From positions 1,267,001 to 1,331,000 of the forward strand of contig NZ_CP069396.1 in the NCBI RefSeq assembly GCF_016887565.1: 64,000 nt of DNA, in the 5' to 3' direction. This DNA is from Archangium violaceum. Its GTDB lineage: Bacteria > Myxococcota > Myxococcia > Myxococcales > Myxococcaceae. The position numbers and the translations under genes were made by a program. Below, piece by piece: positions 19,212 to 27,544 of the stretch. The notes beneath the pieces are model-generated. The model searched no databases. It saw only the letters and a list, made by a program, of their open reading frames with translations, and was not told the DNA's origin. Within the stretch, counting starts at the first letter, position 1. Every line of letters starts with the position of its first letter.

Positions 19212-20165
19212 ATGCACGTCGTGGCCATCGTCGCGATGAACGGAGTCGTCCCGTTCGATCTGTCGATCCCCTGTGAAGTGTTCCAGCGTGTCCGGCTGCC
19301 TGGCGGCCGGGCCGGTTACCAGGTCCGCGTCTGTGGGGTGACGCCCGAGGTGAGCGCCGGAGCCTTCACCCTCCGGACCCACTCGGGTCTGGAGGAGCTG
19401 GCGCGGGCGGACACCCTCGTCCTTCCCGGCGTCGCGGACCTGAATGCTCCCATTCCCGAGGAGCTCCTGCGGGCGGTCCGCTCGGCGGCGGCCAAGGGGG
19501 CCCGCGTGGCCTCCATCTGCTCCGGGGCCTTCCTGCTCGCCGCGACCGGGCTGCTCGATGGACGGCGCGCCACGACCCACTGGCTGGCGACGGACGAGCT
19601 GGCGCGCCGCCATCCGGAGATCCAGGTCGACCCGGACGTCTTGTATGTCGATGAGGGGCAATTCTTGACGTCGGCGGGCGCCGCGGCGGGGCTGGATCTC
19701 TGTCTGCACATGGTGCGGCTCGACCATGGTGCCACGGTGGCGGCGGATGCGGCCCGGCTCGCGGTGATGCCGCTCGAACGCGACGGGGGACAGTCTCAGT
19801 TCATCGTGCACGCGCCGCCCGCCCCGGACGGCTCGTCGCTCGAGCCGCTCCTGCGCTGGCTCGAGGAACGCCTCCACGAGCCGCTCAGGCTCGAGGACAT
19901 CGCGCGCCACGCGGCGCTGAGCGTGCGCACGCTCAACCGCCGCTTCCGTGAGCAGATGGGCACCACACCCCTCCAGTGGCTCCTCCGTGCCCGCGTGCGC
20001 CGTGCCCAGCAACTGCTCGAGACGACGGGACACTCCGTGGAAGTCATCGCGGAGCGGGTCGGCTTCGGCTCGGCGACCGCCTTTCGTGAGCACTTCCAGC
20101 GGTTCGTGACCACGAGCCCACAAGCCTACCGTCGCTCGTTCCGCTCCGCTCAGGTCAGCCACTGA
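19212..20165 (+). CDS. GlxA-type AraC family regulator with DJ-1/PfpI domain
   Basis: A 317-residue protein. Residues 1-170 are a DJ-1/PfpI-like domain (MHVVAIVAMNGVVPFDLSIP at the start; SICSGAFLLAATGLLDGRRA with the nucleophile-elbow Cys; THW). Residues 205-310 are an AraC DNA-binding domain with two helix-turn-helices (LEDIARHAALSVRTLNRRFR and VEVIAERVGFGSATAFREHF). This is the GlxA layout, in which the DJ-1 part senses a ligand. ATG 19212 is taken as start because it begins the DJ-1 fold exactly. A strong hairpin follows the stop. Confidence 0.93.
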   Translation: MHVVAIVAMNGVVPFDLSIPCEVFQRVRLPGGRAGYQVRVCGVTPEVSAGAFTLRTHSGLEELARADTLVLPGVADLNAPIPEELLRAVRSAAAKGARVASICSGAFLLAATGLLDGRRATTHWLATDELARRHPEIQVDPDVLYVDEGQFLTSAGAAAGLDLCLHMVRLDHGATVAADAARLAVMPLERDGGQSQFIVHAPPAPDGSSLEPLLRWLEERLHEPLRLEDIARHAALSVRTLNRRFREQMGTTPLQWLLRARVRRAQQLLETTGHSVEVIAERVGFGSATAFREHFQRFVTTSPQAYRRSFRSAQVSH

Positions 20166-20195
20166 GCCGCTGGGGGAGCGGAACGATCAATTGAA

Positions 20196-20225
20196 CGGGG
20201 CAGCGGGTTTCAACCCGCTGCCCCG
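20196..20225. terminator. Strong bidirectional hairpin terminator
   Basis: GGGGCAGCGGGTT and AACCCGCTGCCCC pair perfectly around a two-base loop, with one more C-G pair at the base. It lies between the convergent stops of the AraC gene (20165) and the di-heme protein gene (20281). Confidence 0.75.
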
Positions 20226-20280
20226 ACAGGTCCCCCAGTCCCTCCCTCCTACGAGCCGCGAACCGCGCCGCGGGTCCGGC

Positions 20281-22467
20281 TCAGAGCGACTCGAGGAACG
20301 CGAGCACCGCGGTCCGATCGTCCTTGCTCAGCGCCTCGAACCGGGTGCGGCTGTTGGTCGCCTCGCCGCCGTGCCAGGCGATGGCCTCCATGAGCGTGCG
20401 CGCACGCCCGTCATGCAGGTAGCGCACGTTCTGTGCTCCCCCTTGGACGAACTTGAGCGAGCCGATTCCCCACAGCGGCGCGGTGCGCCACATGCTCGGT
20501 CCGGCCTGTCCCTCGGTCAGCGTATCGGCCAGCCCCGGCCCCATGTCGTGGAGCAGCACGTCGGTGTACGGATGGATGGTCTGATTGCGCAGCTCGGCGA
20601 ACGGATGATTCGCGCCGGTCTTCATCTGGGGCGTGTGGCAGGTCCCACACTGAGCCTGGACGAACAAGGCACTGCCGCGATTGATCAGCGTGGGGTTCAT
20701 GTCATGCTCGGGCGAGACGCGCATGCCATCGGGGTAGCCGCTGCGCAGGCTGCGCTGGGCCGGTACCCCCAGCAGCGCGAGGTAGGAGGCGAGTCGCTCC
20801 ATCTCGGTCTCGGAGATGGCCGTCGCGGCCGTCGTCGCGCTGCAATTGGCCGCGCCACGCTGGCAATCGAGCGTCTTGTAGACGGGCGAGGTGACCCCCA
20901 TGTCCTTGAGAAGCGCGGTCGCCGACTGCTGGCGAAGGGTTGCCTTGCTCGCCTTCCAGCCGAAACGGCCGAGATGCCGGTTGCCGTTTTCCGGGTTGAT
21001 GGCCCAGTTCGGCACGCCCCGCACGCCGTCCCCGTTCGCATCATTCGGGTCGGCGAGGTTCAGGATCGTCGACTCGTCCACGGCTTCGAGCAGGCCCAGG
21101 CCGATGACCTGGGGCGCCTGCCGGACGGAGAATTGCACGGGCACGGGCCCCTTGAAGGCATAGACGGGTTTCTGCAACTCGATGGTCTCGCCATCGGTCA
21201 ACGTGCGCACCGTCTTCTCGTACGACTTCACGGAGACCGAGTAGTCGGGTGCGCCCGCGGCCTGGGCCCGTTGCTGCACATTCAATCCGTAGGTGGGATC
21301 TGGAGTCAGCTGGGTGCTGGAGCTCGATGCGGCGGTGTCGATGGACAGGGTGTACAGCGGGCCGCCCGGCGTCGGAGCCACGCTGCGCCCATTGAGCGCG
21401 TGGCACGCGATGCAGCTGACGTTGTTGTAGCGCGGCCCCAGCTGATTGGCGTGCTTCGTGAACACGGGGTTGATGTCCGGGCTCTCGGAGTGTTTCCCGT
21501 CGACGAACGAGGTGTGGAACAGTCTCCGTCCTTCAACGAAGCGCCTGGTGTTGGCGATACCGATGTTGTTGGCCATCTGCTGGAACACCCGATGCGGCTC
21601 CTCGGAGTAGTTGTAGGAGACGCTGGCCATGCCACCCAGCAGGGTGCTCTCGGGCAGAGGGGCGGAGTCGAGGGTGGGGGCAATGCCATACCACGGGCGC
21701 ATGCCCACGCCGACCTGGTACAGCTGCTCGAAGGAGTAGTAACGGATGCCCCCGCCGTCGATCACGGCCTTGTTGTCGGCCGTGTACTGGAGGAACGGCG
21801 CGGGGGTCACCTCGATCACATCGCCGAGCTTGAGGGGAGTGCCTGGCTGGGGGGCGCGCCAGTTGTCGGTGATCACGACCATGCAGTCTTCCCGAGCCGA
21901 GGTCGCGTGACAGATGTTCTTGCCTCCCTCCAGGGGATTCTCGAAGCCGACATTCATCTTCCAGCCGTAATCGCGGATATCCGGATCCACGCGCCGGAAC
22001 GCGCTGAAGCCCGACTCGACGAAGGTCCCGTCGTTCACCCGCAGGGAGAACTCGATGCGCGAACGCCCGGCGGGGACCTGGTCACGGACCAGAATGCCGA
22101 AGGTCCGGTTCTGGAAGTACCACGTCGGAAAGGTGAAGTAGTTGCCCGGGCCGACGTCGGGCGCATCCCAGGGTTCGCCTCGCTCGCGGGCATGCCGGTT
22201 GGTCGGACGGAAGCCAGCGAGGGTGACCAGTGTTCCGTCGGCCTCGGTGTACTGAATCTGTTCGAACACCTGGGTGCCGGCGGTATGGAGCGGGACATAG
22301 TCCGTCGCTCCCAGCCCGGGCGTCGTTGCCACGGGGGCGGGCCCCGACGGGGGCGGGGACTCATGGCTGGCCCGCGACGAGCCATCGCTGGCTTTCGAGT
22401 CGCCGCCGCACGCGGTGAGGGACAGAATGGCGGCGAACAACCCAGCGGATGCGGTTCGGACCTTCAT
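20281..22467 (-). CDS. Di-heme oxidoreductase (DUF1111) lipoprotein
   Basis: A 728-residue exported lipoprotein (signal MKVRTASAGLFAAILSLTAC, lipobox LTAC). The C-terminal half is the di-heme peroxidase-like DUF1111 fold. Heme-binding motifs are CIACH at about 352-356 and CGTCH at about 607-611, with family blocks FGWKASKATLRQQSATAL and PLWGIGSLKFVQGG. Residues about 60-330 form an extra N-terminal part with DNWRAP and ICHATS segments. Such proteins are thought to carry out periplasmic or surface electron transfer or peroxide-linked oxidation; the substrate is unknown. GAGGAGAA precedes the start at 22467. It is divergent from the ketopantoate-reductase-like gene. Confidence 0.9.
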   Translation of the reverse strand: MKVRTASAGLFAAILSLTACGGDSKASDGSSRASHESPPPSGPAPVATTPGLGATDYVPLHTAGTQVFEQIQYTEADGTLVTLAGFRPTNRHARERGEPWDAPDVGPGNYFTFPTWYFQNRTFGILVRDQVPAGRSRIEFSLRVNDGTFVESGFSAFRRVDPDIRDYGWKMNVGFENPLEGGKNICHATSAREDCMVVITDNWRAPQPGTPLKLGDVIEVTPAPFLQYTADNKAVIDGGGIRYYSFEQLYQVGVGMRPWYGIAPTLDSAPLPESTLLGGMASVSYNYSEEPHRVFQQMANNIGIANTRRFVEGRRLFHTSFVDGKHSESPDINPVFTKHANQLGPRYNNVSCIACHALNGRSVAPTPGGPLYTLSIDTAASSSSTQLTPDPTYGLNVQQRAQAAGAPDYSVSVKSYEKTVRTLTDGETIELQKPVYAFKGPVPVQFSVRQAPQVIGLGLLEAVDESTILNLADPNDANGDGVRGVPNWAINPENGNRHLGRFGWKASKATLRQQSATALLKDMGVTSPVYKTLDCQRGAANCSATTAATAISETEMERLASYLALLGVPAQRSLRSGYPDGMRVSPEHDMNPTLINRGSALFVQAQCGTCHTPQMKTGANHPFAELRNQTIHPYTDVLLHDMGPGLADTLTEGQAGPSMWRTAPLWGIGSLKFVQGGAQNVRYLHDGRARTLMEAIAWHGGEATNSRTRFEALSKDDRTAVLAFLESL

Positions 22468-22633
22468 TGCCTGTTCTCCTCGAATGGAATGCGTCGGAGT
22501 CGCTCCTGTCTTTTTAACGACCGGCGATCGAGAGAAACAAGAAGTCTGCCATTTCTCGGTTTGCTGGAAAGCAAGCGGGGTGGGGTACACGTTGGCCATG
22601 GCCACCGACCACGCGCTGGTTATAGAGGGCCCC

Positions 22634-23497
22634 ATGAAAATCGCCATCGTTGGTCCCGGCGCCATCGGCAGCACCTTCGCTTTTCATCTCGCCCGAGCGG
22701 GCCATGAAGTGACGGTCGTCGCGCGCGGTGCGCGCCTCGCGCAACTCGAGAAGGAGCGCGCCATCGTCACCACGGATGAGCAGCGCGCACCGGTCGAAGT
22801 GAGCGCCGCGCTCAAGCCCACCACCCCGTGGGACCTGGTGCTGGTCACGGTCCTCGAATCACAGGTCGATGCGGTATTGCCCGCGTTGCAACGCAGCGCC
22901 GCGAAGCAGGTGATGTTCATGTTCAATACCTTCGCGCCGCTCGACCGGTTGCGCGACGCGGTAGGTGCCAACCGTTTCGTCTTCGGTTTTCCAGCCATCC
23001 TCGCCGAGCTCAAGGACGGCAAGCTCCAATCCCAAGTCATCCCTCGCGCGCTCTCCGCGCTGCAGATCACGATCGTCACGGATGAGGCGTGGGCCGCGGT
23101 CTTCTCGAAGGCTGGCATTGCCACCGATACGCAGGTCGACATGCACAGCTGGTTGCGCACCCACGCCGCACTGGTGGTACCGGTGATGATTACCTCTTTT
23201 CGTGCCTACGAGCGCGGCTCCGGGCTCTCGTGGAACGAATCGCGCGAGCTCGCTTCAGGCATGGCCGAAGGGCTCTCGCTCGTTCGCTCGTTGGGTCATC
23301 GGCTGACGCCCTCGAACGTGGCGCTCCTCGACAAATTGCCGGCTCCTGTCCTCACGCTTGGGCTGTGGTTGCTCAGTCGAAACCCCGCGATCGTCGCACT
23401 CGGAGGAAAGGGGCCCGGTGAGGCGCGCACGCTGATCGACGCCATGGTTGCTTCCGCGCCGACACGGAGCGCGAGGCTTCGGTCGCTGCGGCCGTGA
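22634..23497 (+). CDS. Ketopantoate reductase family protein (ApbA/PanE-like)
   Basis: A 287-residue NADP-dependent oxidoreductase. The N-terminus is the Rossmann nucleotide motif (MKIAIVGPGAIGSTFAFHLA), followed by VTVVARG. The C-terminal helical domain is of the ApbA type. Classical PanE reduces ketopantoate in pantothenate synthesis; this member differs around the second half and may act on another 2-keto acid. ATG 22634 gives the exact Rossmann start and has GAGGG upstream; an in-frame ATG at 22598 is the alternative. It stands alone between a divergent lipoprotein gene and a DUF2306 gene. Confidence 0.85.
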   Translation: MKIAIVGPGAIGSTFAFHLARAGHEVTVVARGARLAQLEKERAIVTTDEQRAPVEVSAALKPTTPWDLVLVTVLESQVDAVLPALQRSAAKQVMFMFNTFAPLDRLRDAVGANRFVFGFPAILAELKDGKLQSQVIPRALSALQITIVTDEAWAAVFSKAGIATDTQVDMHSWLRTHAALVVPVMITSFRAYERGSGLSWNESRELASGMAEGLSLVRSLGHRLTPSNVALLDKLPAPVLTLGLWLLSRNPAIVALGGKGPGEARTLIDAMVASAPTRSARLRSLRP

Positions 23498-23614
23498 TGC
23501 CAGAATCGGGCTCGCATGTCCGGTGGAGGGATGATGGGGCTTGGCGGCGGGAAGAGGGTGGGTGTGTACTACGCGGAGGCTGTATTCCTCCCCTCGCTTG
23601 CCTCCGGAAGAGAC

Positions 23615-24310
23615 ATGTCGCACACGAAAATCGCCAGGATGGGCCGCTACGTTGTCTTCTATCTCGCCTTCCTGGGCATCTTCAGCGCGCTCTCTCCGTA
23701 CATCATCCCGAAGGCGTTCTACGACCAGATCATGGTGGTGCTCTACGGGAGCCAGATCGCGACCGAGATGATCCCCAAGCAGTTCGAGTGGCCCATCCAG
23801 AACATGCTCCACCGGCTGGGTGGCACCCTCTACATGGTGATGGGGGTGTTGCAGTTCAACAAGACCTTCCGGGCCCGCCGCCCGCGGGTGCACCGCTGGG
23901 TGGGCCGGGCCTTCATCCTCTTGAGCTTCACCGCCGCCATCTCGGGGGGGACCATGGCGTATACGCACGGCATGGCCGGGACCGTCGAGCTGGTGCCGAG
24001 CATCGTCTTCGGCGTGCTGATGATCCTCTTCACGGCCAGGGCATACCTCTCCGCGCGCAAGCGCGAGTTCGCCCAGCACCGCGAGTGGATGATCCGCAGT
24101 TTCTCCATCGGCCTGGGCGTCGCGACGATTCGCATCCTCTACGGGGTGGGCATCGCGACCACGTCGCTGACGCCGACCCAGCTCATCGGGGTGACCTTCT
24201 GGTCGGGCTGGCTCGTGACGATGGCCGCGGGGGAGTGGTGGATCCACCAGACGCGGCCGGCGCGGCGGCTCGACGTGGAGGCACAGCCCGTTTCGCCGCA
24301 GGGCGCATGA
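23615..24310 (+). CDS. DUF2306 family membrane protein
   Basis: A 231-residue integral membrane protein with about six hydrophobic segments. DUF2306 features are visible: HRLGGTLYMVMGVLQF, then RRPRVHRWVGRAFIL, then AQHREWMIRSFSIGL. The conserved histidines in these blocks lie close to membrane helices and could bind a metal or heme, but the family function is not known. The start at 23615 (MSHTKIARMG) has GGAAGAG upstream; the frame from 23516 has no membrane features. Confidence 0.85.
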   Translation: MSHTKIARMGRYVVFYLAFLGIFSALSPYIIPKAFYDQIMVVLYGSQIATEMIPKQFEWPIQNMLHRLGGTLYMVMGVLQFNKTFRARRPRVHRWVGRAFILLSFTAAISGGTMAYTHGMAGTVELVPSIVFGVLMILFTARAYLSARKREFAQHREWMIRSFSIGLGVATIRILYGVGIATTSLTPTQLIGVTFWSGWLVTMAAGEWWIHQTRPARRLDVEAQPVSPQGA

Positions 24311-24349
24311 AGCGTGTGCACGCGGGCGTTTGCGCTCCAGGGAGAGGGG

Positions 24350-24372
24350 AGGCGGCGTCCTCCTTGCCGCCT
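24350..24372 (+). terminator. Possible terminator hairpin
   Basis: AGGCGGC and GCCGCCT form a seven-base-pair stem 40 bases after the stop of the DUF2306 gene. No T-run follows, so it is only a candidate. The rest of the gap 24311-24533 shows nothing else. Confidence 0.35.
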
Positions 24373-24533
24373 GGTGGGACATGCGCTCCCTCGCGTCCTC
24401 GCGCCTTCAACCCACCCTGGCACTGTCCTCACAGGGCGCGATGCTCGGATCGAGGGGCTCCTTCTCATCGCGATGTCCGGCCGAGAGGGTGAGGTGGGGT
24501 CGCTGAGCGCTTCCTGTAGAATGCGCCCCGTCC

Positions 24534-25163
24534 ATGCCCCTCGACCTGACGAGCTACGTCCCCCGCCTGCGAGGAGAGTTCCCGCTCTTCCCGTTGGAAG
24601 ACGCGCCCTGGAACATCGTGGCGAAGCTGCCCCTGGTGCTTCCCCGGTACCTCCAGCAGTTGGACTCGAAGGATTACGAGGACAGGGCGGGCGTCTACAT
24701 CCACCGCTCCGCCCGGGTAGAAGACGGAGCCATTCTCAAGGCACCGGTGCTGATCCGAGAAGGTTGCTTCATCGCCGCCCATGCCTACCTGCGCGGCGGT
24801 GTCATCCTGGGCCCCCAGGTCACGGTAGGCCCGGGGTGTGAGCTCAAGACCAGCATCATCTCGAGCAGCTCCGTGCTGGCCCACTTCAACTTCGTTGGCG
24901 ACAGCATCATCGGCCGGAGTGTCAACCTGGAAGCCGGCGCGGTGATCGCCAATCACTGGAACGAGCGGACGGACAAGACCATCCGCGTCCGCATCAACGG
25001 ACAGAAGATCAGCACGGGCTGCACCAAGTTCGGTGCGCTGCTCGGCGATGGGGTGCGCATCGGCGCCAATGCCGTCCTGTCCCCCGGTACCCTCCTCGCA
25101 GCCGGCGCGGTGGTGGGCCGGCTGCAACTCGTCGAGCAGGATGGGGCGGAGCCTCGAGGATAG
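24534..25163 (+). CDS. Left-handed beta-helix (hexapeptide) transferase-like protein
   Basis: A 209-residue protein. From about residue 55 it is made of hexapeptide repeats (IHRSARVEDGAILKAPVLIR, then FIAAHAYLRGGVILGPQVTV, then IIGRSVNLEAGAVI), forming the left-handed beta-helix of acyl- and nucleotidyl-transferases such as the GlmU C-terminal domain. A later run (GDGVRIGANAVLSPGTLLAA) closes the helix. The N-terminal 50 residues are not catalytic-domain-like. It is likely an acetyltransferase for a sugar or amino sugar; the acceptor is unknown. It converges on the next gene with a ten-base gap. Confidence 0.85.
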   Translation: MPLDLTSYVPRLRGEFPLFPLEDAPWNIVAKLPLVLPRYLQQLDSKDYEDRAGVYIHRSARVEDGAILKAPVLIREGCFIAAHAYLRGGVILGPQVTVGPGCELKTSIISSSSVLAHFNFVGDSIIGRSVNLEAGAVIANHWNERTDKTIRVRINGQKISTGCTKFGALLGDGVRIGANAVLSPGTLLAAGAVVGRLQLVEQDGAEPRG

Positions 25164-25173
25164 GCTTCCTGGC

Positions 25174-25761
25174 TTACGGAGGGCCGTAGCCCTGGCGGAG
25201 GGAGTTCAGCTCCACCGCGGTGGCGTAGATCTGCGCCCAGCTCCGGTACTTCCAGCGGTCCGCCAGCCCCTTCTGGTCGTTGGCGTAGTGGAAGAGGTCT
25301 TCGCGGAAGAGTGCGTCCGCGGCCTTGCGCGCCTCCGGTCCGAGCGGCGTGCCCTTGCGCTCGTAGTACCGCAGCAGGTCGTAGCCGTAATCGTGCGTCT
25401 TGGCCGCGGGGTCGAACTCCTTGTCCGGGCCAATCTTTCCAGGAGCGGAAGCGGAGCCGAATGGGTCCTGCATCCGAGTCCCGTGCCGGGTCTGAACGGT
25501 GTTGGGCGTGTAGCCCATCACCTTCGCGAAGTCCGCGGGCGGGGGGCGGGCACCGGTGAGGTAGTCCCGCATCAGCTTGCCATGGTCACCCGCGGGCGCC
25601 GCCGCGATCTTCGCCGTGCGCTGCACCGTCGGCGCACCCGTGGTGAAGGAATCGCGCAGGTGGCTCGGAGTCTCGGGCGTGGCGGGCTGGGGGGGCGCGG
25701 ACGGTCCGGGGCGGGAGGTCAGCGGACGGAGGAGGGGGGCGCGATCATTTCGGATGATCAT
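25174..25761 (-). CDS. Phospholipase A2-like protein
   Basis: A 195-residue protein with a Pro-rich N-terminal 55 residues. The C-terminal part carries AAKTHDYGYDLLRYYERKG, resembling the catalytic HD helix of prokaryotic phospholipase A2 (HDxGY). It is followed by two helices rich in Asp/Tyr (ADALFREDLFHYANDQK). No Sec signal is obvious, so release may need another secretion route. Start 25761 (MIIRNDRAP) is preferred: the longer frame to 25860 would overlap the divergent TPR gene start. The PLA2 assignment rests on this short motif and is tentative; delivery as an effector is only speculation. Confidence 0.55.
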   Translation of the reverse strand: MIIRNDRAPLLRPLTSRPGPSAPPQPATPETPSHLRDSFTTGAPTVQRTAKIAAAPAGDHGKLMRDYLTGARPPPADFAKVMGYTPNTVQTRHGTRMQDPFGSASAPGKIGPDKEFDPAAKTHDYGYDLLRYYERKGTPLGPEARKAADALFREDLFHYANDQKGLADRWKYRSWAQIYATAVELNSLRQGYGPP

Positions 25762-25858
25762 GACGGTCGGGGGCGAGGGCTTTTCTCTATTCTCGTAAAA
25801 GGCGGGTGCGCGGTTGCGCGTGGGCGCTCGCCGCACCGCGTAGGAGGGAGGAACCACC

Positions 25859-26311
25859 ATGGGAGAGCGCGAGTACCAGGACGGAATGGCCCGGCTGGAG
25901 GCGGGAGACGTGGAGGAGGGGCGCAGGCTGCTGGAGGCGGCCTTGAGGGCCTCGCCCGGGTCGGTGGAGGTGATGCACGGTCTGGCGCGGGCGCTGGATC
26001 TGGCGGGGGAGCGCGGTCAGGCACGGGCGTTGTTGGAACGGGCCCATGCCCAGGCGCCGGGCGAGCCGGGGCCCGCGTGTGACCTGGCGATGCTGTACCT
26101 GGAGGAGGAGGAGGGGACCCGGGCGGAGCGTGTCCTGGCCCCCGTGCTGGCGGCTCACCCGGAGCACCCGCGCGCCAACCTCTGCATGGCGATGGCCTTG
26201 GCGAAGGCGCAACCGGAGCGCGCGCGCGGGCACGTGGTCAAGGCACTCCAGGAGACGGAGCCCGAAGGACGGCGGCAGGCCGAGGCGCTCCGGCGCGTGC
26301 TGGGTGCCTGA
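25859..26311 (+). CDS. Small TPR protein
   Basis: A 150-residue soluble protein made almost entirely of tetratricopeptide-like helix pairs (GMARLEAGDVEEGRRLLEAA, then LARALDLAGERGQARALLER, then EPGPACDLAMLYLEEEEGTR). TPR proteins act as protein-interaction scaffolds. GGAGGGAGGAA just upstream gives a very good ribosome site. It is divergent from the phospholipase-like gene, possibly sharing its promoter region (25762-25858). Confidence 0.8.
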   Translation: MGEREYQDGMARLEAGDVEEGRRLLEAALRASPGSVEVMHGLARALDLAGERGQARALLERAHAQAPGEPGPACDLAMLYLEEEEGTRAERVLAPVLAAHPEHPRANLCMAMALAKAQPERARGHVVKALQETEPEGRRQAEALRRVLGA

Positions 26312-26433
26312 GGAGGTGGGCGCTCGTGGCGGAAGTGCCTGAGCTTCCTCCTGTTCTACACGAGGGGGTGCAATGACGAGTCGGCCCGGCTGGGCAGCCA
26401 GCGGATTTTCTGCCCGCGTTCCTGGGGAAAAGA

Positions 26434-26466
26434 CCCTCACCCCAGCCCTCTCCCAGAGGGAGAGGG
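26434..26466. repeat. Dispersed palindrome, copy 1 (probable terminator)
   Basis: CCCTCACCCC, AG, then CCCTCTCCC-AGA-GGGAGAGGG: a nine-base-pair stem with a three-base loop and the conserved side tail. It lies between convergent genes (stops at 26311 and 26500), so it can terminate both. Similar copies occur at 39122, 56772, 56838 and 58141. Confidence 0.8.
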
Positions 26467-26499
26467 AGCGGCCAGTGCTCAACGCCCACTTGCAAGCCA

Positions 26500-26856
26500 T
26501 CATTTCCCCGCCGTCTCTTGTCGGTGCGAGGCCAGGAACTCGGCGACGAAATCGAGGTACTTGCGGATGGCCTGCTCGGGATTTCCACCGCAGTCTCGCA
26601 GGTATTTAGCTTCCCAGCCTTCCGTAGGGAATTCACCTCTATCCCGTAGCCACTCTCGAAATTGGCTATACTCGACATCATTTACACCCTGGTCGAGCTG
26701 GCACATGTGGTAGCCAACGATGAGTCCTTGAAAGCGATCCACATTGGGCTCCCCAATATGCATGCCCAAGCGCCCGGCTTGTGCATCTCGGCGGACTCGC
26801 ATCAGATAATCGAGCAGCATGCTGGGAACTTTGGAGGCCTTAGGGGCAGAAGTCAT
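26500..26856 (-). CDS. Probable immunity protein for the adjacent papain-fold toxin
   Basis: A 118-residue acidic, soluble protein with no signal peptide. The family was not recognised. The layout (helix, GLIVGYHMC, FREWLRDRGEFPTEGW, then a final helix EQAIRKYLDFVAEFLAS) resembles small immunity proteins of polymorphic toxin systems. It begins 22 bases after the stop of a secreted cysteine-protease-like gene and is co-transcribed with it, the usual toxin-then-immunity order. The start at 26856 was chosen because the longer frame overlaps the toxin gene. The function is inferred from position and general form only. Confidence 0.5.
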   Translation of the reverse strand: MTSAPKASKVPSMLLDYLMRVRRDAQAGRLGMHIGEPNVDRFQGLIVGYHMCQLDQGVNDVEYSQFREWLRDRGEFPTEGWEAKYLRDCGGNPEQAIRKYLDFVAEFLASHRQETAGK

Positions 26857-26878
26857 GGGAGTTCTGGGGCGCTTGTTC

Positions 26879-27466
26879 TCAGGGACTCTTGACGATCTGC
26901 CAATCAACGCCAGCAATCGCGTGAAGTCTGGCGAGATAGTCCGACAGCTTCATTCCGAGCGGACCTGTGTAGGCATCACGAATCAGGTCCCCCACTTTGA
27001 CTGCGACGTGGTAGCCAGTTCGCGTTACGGACGTGTTCTTACCGTTCACCAGATCGAACGTCATGTAGTCGATTCCATTCCTGGCCCTGAACGCGATGTA
27101 CTCGGGCTTCTGGTCGAGCCGGTCGTAGGCCATGTAGATGGTGCGTGCCACCTCCTGGCACTTGCCGACGACCTGGCTTGCCGCGCTGTAGGCCGTCTGT
27201 AGATTCGTCAGCCACGTTGGAGCCTGGCGGCCCGTGTCCGCTTCGTACGCGACGATGGCCGCTGAGACGTCACCACGAGCCAGCGCCGCCACCAGTCTGG
27301 CGCGTGTGGACTCCATGATGGTGGGCACGGCACGTGCCGCCGTGGACATCACGGGACTGGATGCCTGGGCGAGGAGTACGGGCGGCTCCGCCGTGCTGGG
27401 GGCGGCGCACAGGCAGAGCATCAACCAGAAGGCGAGCGGGATATTCGACTCACGAGGACCCTTCAT
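26879..27466 (-). CDS. Secreted papain-fold (Tox-PL-2-like) cysteine protease or toxin
   Basis: A 195-residue protein with a Sec signal peptide (IPLAFWLMLCLCAAPSTA). The C-terminal 95 residues show the layout of papain-fold toxin domain 2: a Cys in a helix start (GKCQEVA, Cys103), a His in a strand (TGYHVAVKVG, His153) and an Asp followed by a tyrosine/glycine turn (IRDAYTGPLG, Asp164). This is a plausible Cys-His-Asp triad. Such domains usually sit at the end of large secreted toxins; here the protein is short and Sec-exported. It is followed directly by a probable immunity gene. It could instead be a housekeeping peptidase or amidase. Confidence 0.6.
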   Translation of the reverse strand: MKGPRESNIPLAFWLMLCLCAAPSTAEPPVLLAQASSPVMSTAARAVPTIMESTRARLVAALARGDVSAAIVAYEADTGRQAPTWLTNLQTAYSAASQVVGKCQEVARTIYMAYDRLDQKPEYIAFRARNGIDYMTFDLVNGKNTSVTRTGYHVAVKVGDLIRDAYTGPLGMKLSDYLARLHAIAGVDWQIVKSP

Positions 27467-27544
27467 GTGGGCATGATACCGGGCTTCTCCGAAGTGGAAG
27501 GCTCAGCACCGGAAGGCGCCAGAATCGCTAGAGTCGTGCCCGCC

